In this document: positions 44,305 through 53,334 of the stretch, piece by piece | Layout: each line of letters opens with the position of its first letter | How positions within the stretch are numbered: the stretch's first letter is position 1 | Assembly: GCA_938045445.1 (NCBI GenBank) | Contig: CALIMM010000016.1 | Span: 62,001 to 126,000, forward strand | DNA: 64,000 nt | DNA from: an uncultured Candidatus Saccharibacteria bacterium | Lineage (GTDB): Bacteria; Patescibacteriota; Saccharimonadia; Saccharimonadales; Saccharimonadaceae | Reading direction: 5' to 3' | Position numbers and translations under genes: made by a program | Notes under the pieces: generated by a model | The model's input: the letters and a program-made list of their open reading frames with translations, nothing else | Databases searched by the model: none | What the model was told of the DNA's origin: nothing

Positions 44305-44762
44305 ATACCCTCCTTTGTTTCCGCTATTATAGCACAGTTAGCGTAAGCTTTTTGAAATATCTGAAATCGCATGGTCGATGTAGGATAAAAAACACGCTGA
44401 TGAGCTATTTTACTACTGTTAAGCGCTCATATAGTCTCACTCAATCCCCACCCCTTGGGATATCATTGCAATCAATTTTGCTACGTAGTAAGCTAGGAGA
44501 ATCTGAATCTCACAGCCTCTCTCGGTACTGGATTTTCCTCCAAACTTTACCTTGATGAGCTGTGAAATCAATCGTTACGATCAGTTGTTGGCTCTGACAC
44601 AAGGGGGGCCGGTGTCTCGTAGACATCGACCCTTTAGTGATCTATCGGAGGTGGTGTAGAAAGACAGATCGTGAAGATTTTTGCAATTTAGATAGAGGCG
44701 ATGAAGGCCTGATAATCTCTTGCAAAAAGCCAATAAGCTTTACCCTGCAGCGGCAAACAATA
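44305..44762. other. 458-bp intergenic region with one strong hairpin
   Basis: No coding frame is credible. At 44601-44635 GGCCGGTGTCT and AGACATCGACC pair with one mismatch around CGT, and the flanking GGG/CCC lengthens the stem to about 15 pairs. The rmlD2 promoter lies at its left end. Confidence 0.4.
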
Positions 44763-45989
44763 CTACGCGACCATACAGCGCAGCTGCCGGCGGTAGACCA
44801 CTGAGAGCAGCACCGCTTGAATAATGCCCGCTACCATAAAGCACAGCACACTGCCCAGCATCGCATAGTGCTGCACCACGCTATATGACACGACTGTGAG
44901 TACGATATTACTCAGCAGAAGTATATAGAACTGCCCCTTGAATTCGCGCAGCACAGTGAGGATATTGATATAAATCGATACCAGCGCATTGGCCACCGCC
45001 CCCACCACCATGATGAGCAGCTCGGTGCGATAATCGGTGATGCGCGCATTGAAGATGAGCGTAAGGAGCGGCGCTCCAACCAGCCAGGTTGCAATGAGCG
45101 TCAGCGCACTAATCCCCAAGACGATGAGGATAATTTTGCTCACCAGCGCGTGAAACTCAAGGCGCTTCTGCCGGTGATAGAGCTCCGACAGCTGCACGAT
45201 ATTGGGCTGAATAATGAAGGTAATAAACAGTGAGAGTAATGTAATGGGCATGGCCATAATACCAAAATAAGCGATCTCGTGCGTGTGGAATTTGTCAAGA
45301 AAATAGCGTGGAATATTGAGCGAAAACATCGTCAAAAATGTGGTAAGGAACACTGGTGCACAGCGCCGCATGATCACCCCAACATGACGCAGCTTGGGCA
45401 CGAGATGGTCGATATGAGGCTGGATAGCTTCGTACCGCTGTACCTGTTGCCAATCGTACAACACAAGCATAAGAGCATTGACCACTACAATTGCCACCAC
45501 CCCCCACAGCACACTATGCACAAGCATATCAACGAGTAAAAATGCTCCAAAACCACCCACTGCCTTGATAGTAAGCGAATAGCCAACGACGTAGAGCCTG
45601 TGGTGAATCTGCAGCACGCCATAGAGTGCATCGGCCACTGCCTCCAGCGCTTTGAAGAGTACAAGCGCAATGATAATACTCGACTTAACGACATCATAGT
45701 GATTTGCCGCGCAAAACAGCACCGCACCAACCATCATCACGATCGACGTCACGAGTTTGACGGCAAGGTAACTGCTGCTACTAAACTCTTTGCGCACATC
45801 CGACACCTGATAGGTGCGCCCACCCCACAAGCCAATCGCCCAAAACACCACCGAGAGCGACAGCGCAAAGGAAAAAATTCCCGAGTCCGCAATGCCATTC
45901 AGCCGCGTAATAAGCAGCAGGAGCGCTGGTGAGATGGCGCTTTGCAAAAAGGAGCCGATGGAATTCCAGATATAATTTTTAGATTGCAT
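44763..45989 (-). CDS. Wzx-type polysaccharide flippase
   Basis: 408 residues, twelve or so membrane helices. The N terminus NYIWNSIGSFLQSAISPALLLLITRLNG is the usual start of MATE/Wzx-like oligosaccharide flippases. The second half contains FGIMAMPITLLSLFITFIIQPNIVQLSEL and LLSNIVLTVVSYSVVQHYAMLGSVLCFMVAG. It moves undecaprenyl-linked glycans across the membrane. TATACT lies ten bases before the ATG. Divergent from the DUF2142 gene. Confidence 0.88.
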   Translation of the reverse strand: MQSKNYIWNSIGSFLQSAISPALLLLITRLNGIADSGIFSFALSLSVVFWAIGLWGGRTYQVSDVRKEFSSSSYLAVKLVTSIVMMVGAVLFCAANHYDVVKSSIIIALVLFKALEAVADALYGVLQIHHRLYVVGYSLTIKAVGGFGAFLLVDMLVHSVLWGVVAIVVVNALMLVLYDWQQVQRYEAIQPHIDHLVPKLRHVGVIMRRCAPVFLTTFLTMFSLNIPRYFLDKFHTHEIAYFGIMAMPITLLSLFITFIIQPNIVQLSELYHRQKRLEFHALVSKIILIVLGISALTLIATWLVGAPLLTLIFNARITDYRTELLIMVVGAVANALVSIYINILTVLREFKGQFYILLLSNIVLTVVSYSVVQHYAMLGSVLCFMVAGIIQAVLLSVVYRRQLRCMVA

Positions 45990-45999
45990 AATCTTATTT

Positions 46000-46071
46000 A
46001 GTATACCACTGGTTGATTATTTCCTGCGATTTAGACCATAATTTGCTCTGTTGTGATTTGTGCTCTATAAT
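46000..46071. promoter_or_regulatory. Divergent promoters, flippase and DUF2142 genes
   Basis: Minus-strand TATACT at 46000-46005 (10 nt to the flippase ATG) and plus-strand TTGCTC (46043-46048)-17-TATAAT (46066-46071), 10 nt to the ATG at 46082. Confidence 0.55.
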
Positions 46072-46081
46072 CAGGCGTGTT

Positions 46082-47521
46082 ATGAAGAAATATTGGGCAT
46101 TATTCGAATCATTTATTGCACGGCCAGAGCGGGTCTTTCTTTCGCTGTGTTTGCTATTTGGCTTATTGTCGGCGTTTTTTGTGCCGCAGCTATCGGTGAG
46201 TGATGAGAATATGCACTACTTGCGAGCGTATGCACTGGCAGATGGCCGCTTAGAGTCCAAGCGCTGCACCTACCCAGCGGACGTTAATGGCCGGGCATCA
46301 TCGGTGTATCATGGCAATATCAGCGCTGATTATTCGCGCCCCATCAATCGCTCAGAGCTCAAGACAACAAGCAAATGCAATAGTGCCGTGGGCTACGCAC
46401 CAATTATGCATGCGCCGCAAACGCTTGGTATTTTTATTGCTAATCTCTTCAATGGGTCAACAGGACTGACGATTCTCTTTGGGCGGATTGCCAACTTACT
46501 ATTCTATGCGCTGAGTGTATTTTTCATTATCAAGTGGGTGCGGATTGGTAAGTGGGTCTTTGCAGTAGTGGGGCTGCTACCACTAATGATTCATCTCGCT
46601 GCCTCGCTCTCAAGCGATGTCATGACGAATGTGGCGATATTCCTCATTACCGCCACGACACTCAATCTCTACACCCAAGAAACGCCGATCCGCCGCAAGC
46701 AAGTTGCTGGCCTCTTAGCTATAGCGGCACTGCTAGCACTGACCAAGGCAGTTAATGGCCTGCTGCTCTTCCCGCTGCTGTTTTTGCCAGGGCGACTCTT
46801 CATCCCAAACACCGAGCTGCCGAAGCTACCATCACTACTCAAGAAACTCCCCTTCAACCTGCACAAGTGGGCGCTGATCGCAGGCGCTGGCATTGTGTCG
46901 CTGGCGGCACTGCTCATCTGGCAAAAGATCTATGATGGTGCGCTCCTTTCATCTGGCGCGGCCGATAATCCACTGCATCACAACCCGCTTGGCTTTATCC
47001 GCATCCTCTTTAATACCTACATCAATCCAAACATTGGCTACACCGACATCGTGGTACGTGGGAGTGTGGGTGACTTCTCAAGCTTCAAATATCACCTGCC
47101 GCTCTTTGTTTTGATCCCGCTCTTTTTGCTGGTATTCCTTGCGTTCATCAAGCGCGATAAGGCCGAGGAGCAAGCACTAGCACCAGCTGCTGGTCGATTA
47201 GCCGTAGCCAACCTCACCACTGTTGCTGTCTTCATTGCGGCGGTTTCATATGCGATGTACACCGCTTGGGCGCTGCTACCAATTCGCTTTGGTGCTGGTG
47301 CATACTATGCCGATGGAGTGCAGGGACGTTACTTCACGGCGCTACTCGTGCTCCTCATCCCCTGTGGAGTGTGGCTACGCAAGTATGTTTGGTTCAACAC
47401 TGCCTCGGCTAAGGTGTTTCACGCCCTTATATTCTTTGGCTGCGGGGCAATTTTACTGTACTATACCTTTGGCACCTATTGGGCTTACCACGCGCCGATA
47501 CCAGTACCACCGGTGGCATAA
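46082..47521 (+). CDS. DUF2142 family multi-pass membrane protein
   Basis: 479 residues from the ATG at 46082, chosen over an upstream in-frame ATG that would cross the promoter. About ten membrane helices. An early outer loop has SDENMHYLRAYALADG, where an Asp-Glu pair after the first helix is typical of DUF2142 and of GT-C glycosyltransferases. LLPLMIHLAASLSSDVMTNVAI and GVQGRYFTALLVLLIPCG are further family features. Probably a membrane glycosyltransferase of the GT-C type or a carrier-lipid related protein. Specificity unknown. Confidence 0.82.
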   Translation: MKKYWALFESFIARPERVFLSLCLLFGLLSAFFVPQLSVSDENMHYLRAYALADGRLESKRCTYPADVNGRASSVYHGNISADYSRPINRSELKTTSKCNSAVGYAPIMHAPQTLGIFIANLFNGSTGLTILFGRIANLLFYALSVFFIIKWVRIGKWVFAVVGLLPLMIHLAASLSSDVMTNVAIFLITATTLNLYTQETPIRRKQVAGLLAIAALLALTKAVNGLLLFPLLFLPGRLFIPNTELPKLPSLLKKLPFNLHKWALIAGAGIVSLAALLIWQKIYDGALLSSGAADNPLHHNPLGFIRILFNTYINPNIGYTDIVVRGSVGDFSSFKYHLPLFVLIPLFLLVFLAFIKRDKAEEQALAPAAGRLAVANLTTVAVFIAAVSYAMYTAWALLPIRFGAGAYYADGVQGRYFTALLVLLIPCGVWLRKYVWFNTASAKVFHALIFFGCGAILLYYTFGTYWAYHAPIPVPPVA

Positions 47522-47829
47522 GAGAAAATATTCTCTGTCTCTCTAAGCTCTTTGTTTTTCTGCTTGTTTAGCTCGCACTTCATCTGCTTAAATCTCAATG
47601 TTTTCTTTTGGCATCAATTCCTCCACTCCATTGTTTCATCTGATTTGTCGTTATCCTAACGAATTTTAGCACTGGTACTGGGAGATTGGGTCTATAGACT
47701 CTGTCGTATCTTGAAGGAGGAATCATACAAAATATATGATTCTATAAAAGTTTTAAAATCCTTCTTTTCACCTTCCCCTTTTATGACGCTTATGCTATAG
47801 TGACATAGAACACTAATAGCACAAGCATT
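47522..47829. other. Intergenic region with a dyad
   Basis: No gene. GAATCATA (47720-47727) and TATGATTC (47735-47742) form an eight-pair inverted repeat about 90 bp before the next ATG and could be an operator. TATAGT at 47796-47801 may be a -10. Confidence 0.4.
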
Positions 47830-48405
47830 ATGAAATTATTACGTACTCTATCCAAAAAACGTCTCACAGTCATCATTAGTATTGGCATTGCGCTCGTCGC
47901 CGCTGGTGGCTATGGTGCCTATATCGCAACGCGCCCTGCCTCGCTGCCACCCCTGTCGGATGAGCCAACACCAACCCAAAAACAAACGCAACACAAGACC
48001 GATGCCGCCACGAAAGAATCATTTTTAGATAATAACACAAACCACGATACGAACACTACCAAAGACACTTCGCAGCAGCGCACCACCCAGGCTCAGCCCG
48101 CGCCAGTCCCAGCCTCGGCCAAGCACATTGAGCTCTCTGCCGAGCAGTCAGGCGAGACGGTCGTCGTGACTACCAAGCTGAGAGAACAAGGCTTTTCCTC
48201 TGGCCAGTGTGTGCTGACGATCACTAGTAGTGGGCAGCGCTCCGAGCAGCACGCTGCCATCATCTACCAGCCAGAATACTCCACCTGTGCTGGCTTCTCT
48301 GTGCCTGCCCGATCATTACCCAAAGGTACGTGGCATATCTCTCTCGCTGTCACGCCGCTTGGTGGCAAGACACTCACGAAGACACTTGATAAGGAGATTC
48401 GCTAA
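47830..48405 (+). CDS. Membrane-anchored extracytoplasmic protein
   Basis: 191 residues. Basic N terminus (LLRTLSKKR), one membrane helix (about 13-33, VIISIGIALVAAGGYGAYIAT), then a Pro/Thr/Gln/Asn-rich, low-complexity linker (about 35-95). The C-terminal beta domain of about 90 residues contains ITSSGQRSEQH and CVLTI...CAGFSV, a likely disulfide pair. It is followed without a gap by the ChW-repeat gene, whose ribosome binding site lies in its last codons. I do not recognise the family; partnership with the ChW protein is inferred from the operon. Confidence 0.7.
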   Translation: MKLLRTLSKKRLTVIISIGIALVAAGGYGAYIATRPASLPPLSDEPTPTQKQTQHKTDAATKESFLDNNTNHDTNTTKDTSQQRTTQAQPAPVPASAKHIELSAEQSGETVVVTTKLREQGFSSGQCVLTITSSGQRSEQHAAIIYQPEYSTCAGFSVPARSLPKGTWHISLAVTPLGGKTLTKTLDKEIR

Positions 48406-50712
48406 ATGATGGCTCAATCATATTCCACCGTCCGCCCCTTCTCGACATATTGGCGATATATCCTTGCAGGTGTGTTGTGCGTAAGTGTATGCGCCGCTAC
48501 CATCCTCTCCCACCCAGCCCAAGCAGTAACGGCAGCCGATTGGCGGGCGGGCAATATCGTTGATGACTTGCTCTTTACCAATAGCGACGATATGTCGGTG
48601 GCTGATATTCAGGCGTTTCTCAACAGCCTCAATCCACAGTGCGACACCTATGGCCGGCAGCCCGCTATCGAGCATGGCCGGCGCGATATTAGCCGGGCGC
48701 AGTATGCCGCCGCTCGCGGTTGGCATGGGCCGCCATATGTCTGCCTCAAGGATTATTATGAAGTGCCCAAATACACGCCGGGCAATTACATCCCTGCTAA
48801 TAACTTTGGTGGAGCGATCCCCGCTGGAGCAGTCAGCGCTGCACAGATTATCTATGATGCTGCCAAGCAGAATAATCTTAATCCCAAAGTCCTGCTGGTG
48901 AAGATCGCCACCGAGTCGGCTGGCCCACTCACCTCTGACACTTGGCCCCTCCAAAACCAATACACCTATGCCATGGGCTCACACTGCCCTGATAGTGGCC
49001 CGGGTGGCAGTGCCAATTGCGATCGCAACTATGCTGGCTTCTCGATGCAAGTTGCTTCAGGAGCACAGCTCATCCGCTGGTATCTGGATAGTATGCAGCA
49101 ACCGTGGTGGTCGTACAAAAAGCCGTTTGCGACCAATCGTATCCTATGGAATGTGGTGCAGCGAGGCTGCGGCGCTGGCGATGTGTATATCGAGAGCAAG
49201 GCCACAGCGGCACTCTACACCTACACACCCTACCAACCCAATCAAGCAGCCCTGGCCAATATGTATGGCTTAGGCGATCATTGCAGCGCCTATGGCAATC
49301 GCAACTTTTGGCGAGTGTGGAACGACTGGTTTGGCTCGACCCAGCATAGCCGGCCACTCATTAGCTTCCGATCGCACAGCAGCTACATCGGCTGGACAGG
49401 GGTAATTCATAACCGTGGCATTACAGGCGTCACTGGTCAAAGCAAGGCAATGCAAGCTCTCACGATCGATGGTGAGGTAAGTTATACTTCATACAGCAAC
49501 GAGCGCGGTTGGCAACCCACTGTGCAGGGTAGTATGCAGTCGGGCACAACAGGGCTTGGCCGGCCAATCACCGCCGTCAAGATCCAGCCAACTGGTACTC
49601 TCGCCCAAGCGTACGACATCTACTATCGTACCCACGTGAGCTACATTGGTTGGATGGGCTGGGCTAAGAATGGTGAAGTGGCTGGTGTAACTGGCGGAGC
49701 TAACAATGCTATCGAAGCGGTCGAAATAAAGCTTGTGCGTAAAGGAACGCCTGCACCTGAATCATCTGGGGTAGCGTATAAAAATATTGCAACACATGGC
49801 GACCCATCACCCCTCAAGCTCTCACTCAGCTCACATGTCGGTATGGTTGGCTGGCAGCCAGAAGTGCGCGATGAGATGATGAGTGGTACCACTGGCCAAA
49901 GCCGCCGCATCGAAGCCATCAAAGCATCGCTCCACAACACAACGGGCCTGCAAGGCAGCATCCAATATTCATCACACGTAAGCTACGTCGGCTGGCAAGA
50001 TTGGAAGCAAGCGGGCGATGTATCCGGCACCACAGGGCAGTTCCGCTCCATCGAGGCAGTCCGCTTTTTACTCACTGGCAAACTTGCCACTACATACGAC
50101 ATCTGGTACCGAGGTTACTCGCAATACGTCGGCTGGATGGGCTGGGCTAAGAATGGCCAACCAGCTGGTTCGACTGGTGCTTACCGGCAGCTCGAAGCAC
50201 TAGAGGTGCGCCTTGTGCCGAAGCATACACTCAGCTTGCCCGGCGGTGCCTTTTATAACCCAACCAACACTGCTGTGCCCGATCTCTACCAGCTGAGCTA
50301 TGCCGCTCACGTGAGTTACGTCGGCTGGATGCCCGATGTATCGCACCCCATTATGGCTGGCACCACTGGCAAATCGCGCTACCTTGAGGCAATCCGTCTT
50401 GGCAAAGCCGTATCGCTGCGCGATGGTTCACCCATCACCATCCAGTGCGAAGCAAAAACTGCTGGCCAGTGGCTCCCATCAGTCACGCTCTCATCATCGC
50501 AGCCTTGTGGTACGACTGGCCAGAGCAAAGCGCTCGAAGCTCTCAAGCTTAGCCTTAGCCCCATCGACGCCACTCGCTACGATATTTATTACAACACTCA
50601 CCTCTCCTGGGTAGGTTGGCAGGGCTGGAAAAAGAACGGCGAGGTTGCCGGCGACCGACCCGGTTCGTATATTGAAGCAGTGATGATGAAGCTCGTCGAG
50701 AAGAGTGAGTGA
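48406..50712 (+). CDS. Secreted protein with nine ChW (clostridial hydrophobic Trp) repeats
   Basis: 768 residues. N-terminal signal or anchor segment (about 16-40, YILAGVLCVSVCAATILSHPAQA). Residues about 45-310 form a cysteine-containing domain with ISRAQYAAARGWHGPP, LNPKVLLVKIATESAG and YAGFSMQVASGAQLIRWYLD, suggestive of a muramidase or hydrolase fold but not assignable by eye. Residues about 320-765 hold nine ChW-type repeats with the pattern H-x-x-x-x-GW...G...GTTGxxxxxEAxxxxL (for example HVSYVGWQDWKQAGDV). ChW repeats bind or interact with cell-wall or host surfaces in clostridia. Start: AAGGAG nine bases upstream. Confidence 0.82.
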   Translation: MMAQSYSTVRPFSTYWRYILAGVLCVSVCAATILSHPAQAVTAADWRAGNIVDDLLFTNSDDMSVADIQAFLNSLNPQCDTYGRQPAIEHGRRDISRAQYAAARGWHGPPYVCLKDYYEVPKYTPGNYIPANNFGGAIPAGAVSAAQIIYDAAKQNNLNPKVLLVKIATESAGPLTSDTWPLQNQYTYAMGSHCPDSGPGGSANCDRNYAGFSMQVASGAQLIRWYLDSMQQPWWSYKKPFATNRILWNVVQRGCGAGDVYIESKATAALYTYTPYQPNQAALANMYGLGDHCSAYGNRNFWRVWNDWFGSTQHSRPLISFRSHSSYIGWTGVIHNRGITGVTGQSKAMQALTIDGEVSYTSYSNERGWQPTVQGSMQSGTTGLGRPITAVKIQPTGTLAQAYDIYYRTHVSYIGWMGWAKNGEVAGVTGGANNAIEAVEIKLVRKGTPAPESSGVAYKNIATHGDPSPLKLSLSSHVGMVGWQPEVRDEMMSGTTGQSRRIEAIKASLHNTTGLQGSIQYSSHVSYVGWQDWKQAGDVSGTTGQFRSIEAVRFLLTGKLATTYDIWYRGYSQYVGWMGWAKNGQPAGSTGAYRQLEALEVRLVPKHTLSLPGGAFYNPTNTAVPDLYQLSYAAHVSYVGWMPDVSHPIMAGTTGKSRYLEAIRLGKAVSLRDGSPITIQCEAKTAGQWLPSVTLSSSQPCGTTGQSKALEALKLSLSPIDATRYDIYYNTHLSWVGWQGWKKNGEVAGDRPGSYIEAVMMKLVEKSE

Positions 50713-50730
50713 TTGTAAAATACACCCTAG

Positions 50731-50964
50731 TTAGCTTGTTGTAATGTCGTATTGTCTACACGTCATCTCATGATCACGCAAAAATTTTCTTGCAGACTTT
50801 GGATACACATTTGCCACGGGATCGCCCGGATCAATTGGCCCTACTGTATAGAAGGGGTCGCCTGGTTTCCAATGCCGTTCTTTCCACCAGGATTTTATTG
50901 CTTTGCCTAGTGCCCTGCAAGAAAATTTTTGGGGTGAAACTGTTGTTGGAGTCTCTTCTATCAT
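50731..50964 (-). CDS. Possible small protein of unknown function
   Basis: 77 residues, minus strand, stop 18 bp after the ChW gene's end. Composition looks protein-like (SWWKERHWKPGDPF, NVYPKSARKFLRDHEM), with charged and aromatic residues and no low complexity. No clear Shine-Dalgarno site (GGTGAA only) and no family recognised. A pentanucleotide repeat lies about 60 bp upstream. It could be a genuine orphan gene or a chance frame. Confidence 0.35.
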   Translation of the reverse strand: MIEETPTTVSPQKFSCRALGKAIKSWWKERHWKPGDPFYTVGPIDPGDPVANVYPKSARKFLRDHEMTCRQYDITTS

Positions 50965-51026
50965 TTCACCATTTGCTGGTAGGATATGTTCCGCTTGGCT
51001 CTGGCCCTCTTGATGGGGTTCATATG

Positions 51027-51051
51027 TTTGGTTTGGTTTGGTTTGGTTTGG
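51027..51051. repeat. Pentanucleotide tandem repeat (TTTGG)5
   Basis: Five exact copies of TTTGG. It lies in non-coding DNA between the small minus-strand frame and the two-domain glycosyltransferase. Short tandem repeats can slip and vary in copy number. Confidence 0.9.
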
Positions 51052-51117
51052 TTAGCTTCTCTCTCATAGTACTTCCTATTTTATACCACAATATCACTAT
51101 AATAATACAATGCTGGG

Positions 51118-53334
51118 CTATTCGTAAATCGCTGCTACCTTCGCCTCAATATTCTTCCATTGATAGTCGTTGGCAGTTTGGCGGCCACCAGCGATGAGCT
51201 TGTCACGCAGCGCTTTGTCTGCCACTAGGCGTTCTACAGCTGCGACACCAGCCGCGATATCACCCTGTTGGTAGAGGAGACAGTTCTCACCATCCTTAAG
51301 GTACTCGACATTACCGCCATTGGGCACCACTACTGCAAGACCACCGGTTGCCATCATCTCAAGTGGTGGGTAGGAGAAGCTCTCAAGGATGCTTGTTTTG
51401 ATGAGAATGTCACAGCTGGCGTATACTTCGCCGACCTTCTCAGGTGCAATGCGATTGTAGAATGTATCGACGCGGTACCAGTCCTTAGGCTCTTTGCGGT
51501 ACGATAGGTATGAAACCTCATACTTCGCAGGGTCGAGCTGGTTGATGATGCGGAAGGCTTCGTCGGTGTTTTTATACTCGCTCTTACTATCGCCCTCAAC
51601 GAGGATTTTTATCTTGCGACCACTGTCAAAATCGCGCTCGCGGTATGGATAATACTCGATATCGATGCCGTTCGAGACATACTTCGCATCCTTGCCAAAC
51701 ATATCTTTGAGCCACTTCTGGCACCAGAGCGACATTGTTACATAGCGCACGCCCGACTGGTCGCAGTACGATGCGTTAGCCGCGAAGCGTGGCCCACCTG
51801 TGCCGGGGATATAAAAATCAGTCTCGAAGTTCTGGACGAAGTAGAGCCGATTGCGTACATTGGGGTGCTTTTTGATAATCTCTACCGTTGACCACAGTGT
51901 CGCCACTTGCGTGTCAAAGAAAGCCTCTATCTTCGTCTTGTGCGCTGTAATAACATTGAAGCCTGGCAGCTCGGAGCGGTATTGGTAGGTCTTTTTGGCC
52001 TGCTTGAGGGCATGTTTGCTCACCGCGTCGATCAGCGTCACATCCCAACCCGCCTTGCGCAGGATATCGGCATGTTTGACGGCAACGATCACTCCACCCG
52101 AGATATCCGTCGAAGGCAAGACAAAGCCAATATTGCGCGCCAAGCGCTCCCGTATAAACGATGCAAGCGTGTAGCCAGTATAGACCGTCGAATAATCATT
52201 GGTGGCAATCTTGTGTGCATTTTCACCCAGCTGAGTGCGCAGTGTTTTGTCGGTAATGAGGCGATCGAGCGCTGCATACCAATCGTTATCCGCGCCAACC
52301 AAGAGGCCCGTCTCGCCGTCCTTCACTTGCTCGGCAAAGGCCCCCACCTGGCTCGCCACCGTCGGCACCTTGACGAGGCCAGCCTCAAGCCATTTGTTCT
52401 CAGACTTCGCACGGTTAAAGATCGTATCGACCAGTGGTGCAAGAATAATATCGCAGTCCACCATCACCTTAGGCAACTCCCGCCAATCAACAAAGCCCGA
52501 CGTCATCACCCGCTCTTTATACGGCTCAAGCGCGGCCGGTACATCGAGAATCCCGGCTATCTTGAGGTGGAGCTGCGGATACGCATCGAACAGCCGAATC
52601 AAGTCTGGAATCACCAGCTCGAAGTCCTCATTGTGCGTAATACTCCCACTAAAGTACCCGATGATAATTCTGTCTGCACCCTTGGCAATCTTCCCTTCAG
52701 CCAAATCTTCCAGCGCCATATTAGACGTCTTGATCATCTCATCAGAGGCAGCATTGCGGTTGATGAGGACATCACCAGTGGTGTATTTTTGCAGCTCATC
52801 GCGCAGTTGCGTTGTAGTCGTCACAACGTGGTCGCAGAGCTTAAGCGTTTCACGCATGCGGTTCACCCCATCGTCGTAGAGCTGTTTATCGGCTTGGTTC
52901 ATCTGCTGGACGTATTTGATGCCGTTGGTGTACGTTTGATCGATGACAAGATCATCGATATCAAAGAAGCAGGTCTTGTTGAAGAACTTCGCTTGCTTAA
53001 TAAACTCCCGCACCGTCTCTGTCACTGGGCAACGAAAGAAGACGAAGCCACGATAATACTTAAGGTCATCCAGCGAGAGTCGATCATAAAACACACTCTC
53101 CACCGTTAGCCCCTGCGACATCAGCTGTTCCATCTGATGCGCCACGCGATAGCGCTCGGGGTGTGGTAAGGTGCAGCCGTTGATAAAGAGGATATCTTTG
53201 TAATACTTCTGTTTGCGCTCGGGGAATTTACGATAGTAGGCATACTTCGTGGCACGCTTACCAAAGCCGACTACTCCATCGTCTTTGATAATCTTCATGC
53301 TTTTCTTGGCGGCTTTGTGTACTTTACCGATCAT
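51118..53334 (-). CDS. Two-domain glycosyltransferase (tandem GT4/GT-B)
   Basis: 738 residues. The first GT-B unit (about 45-390) has IIGYFSGSITHNEDFELVI, KIAGILD and SENKWLEAGLVKVPTVASQVGAF. The second (about 395-738) has PSTDISGGVIVAVKHADIL, VTMSLWCQKWLKDMF, KILVEGDS and SILESFSYPPLEMMATGGLAVVVPNGG with an EX7E motif. It resembles large rhamnan or O-chain synthases that make two linkages. Cytoplasmic. Overlaps the next GT2 gene by 4 bp and belongs to the Wzm/Wzt operon. GAGGAGG precedes the ATG. Confidence 0.88.
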   Translation of the reverse strand: MIGKVHKAAKKSMKIIKDDGVVGFGKRATKYAYYRKFPERKQKYYKDILFINGCTLPHPERYRVAHQMEQLMSQGLTVESVFYDRLSLDDLKYYRGFVFFRCPVTETVREFIKQAKFFNKTCFFDIDDLVIDQTYTNGIKYVQQMNQADKQLYDDGVNRMRETLKLCDHVVTTTTQLRDELQKYTTGDVLINRNAASDEMIKTSNMALEDLAEGKIAKGADRIIIGYFSGSITHNEDFELVIPDLIRLFDAYPQLHLKIAGILDVPAALEPYKERVMTSGFVDWRELPKVMVDCDIILAPLVDTIFNRAKSENKWLEAGLVKVPTVASQVGAFAEQVKDGETGLLVGADNDWYAALDRLITDKTLRTQLGENAHKIATNDYSTVYTGYTLASFIRERLARNIGFVLPSTDISGGVIVAVKHADILRKAGWDVTLIDAVSKHALKQAKKTYQYRSELPGFNVITAHKTKIEAFFDTQVATLWSTVEIIKKHPNVRNRLYFVQNFETDFYIPGTGGPRFAANASYCDQSGVRYVTMSLWCQKWLKDMFGKDAKYVSNGIDIEYYPYRERDFDSGRKIKILVEGDSKSEYKNTDEAFRIINQLDPAKYEVSYLSYRKEPKDWYRVDTFYNRIAPEKVGEVYASCDILIKTSILESFSYPPLEMMATGGLAVVVPNGGNVEYLKDGENCLLYQQGDIAAGVAAVERLVADKALRDKLIAGGRQTANDYQWKNIEAKVAAIYE

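Noticed and set aside
50790..51197. Plus-strand frame across the TTTGG repeat
   Set aside because: It reads the repeat as low-complexity Phe/Gly/Leu/Val/Trp and overlaps the end of the minus-strand glycosyltransferase; no ribosome site.
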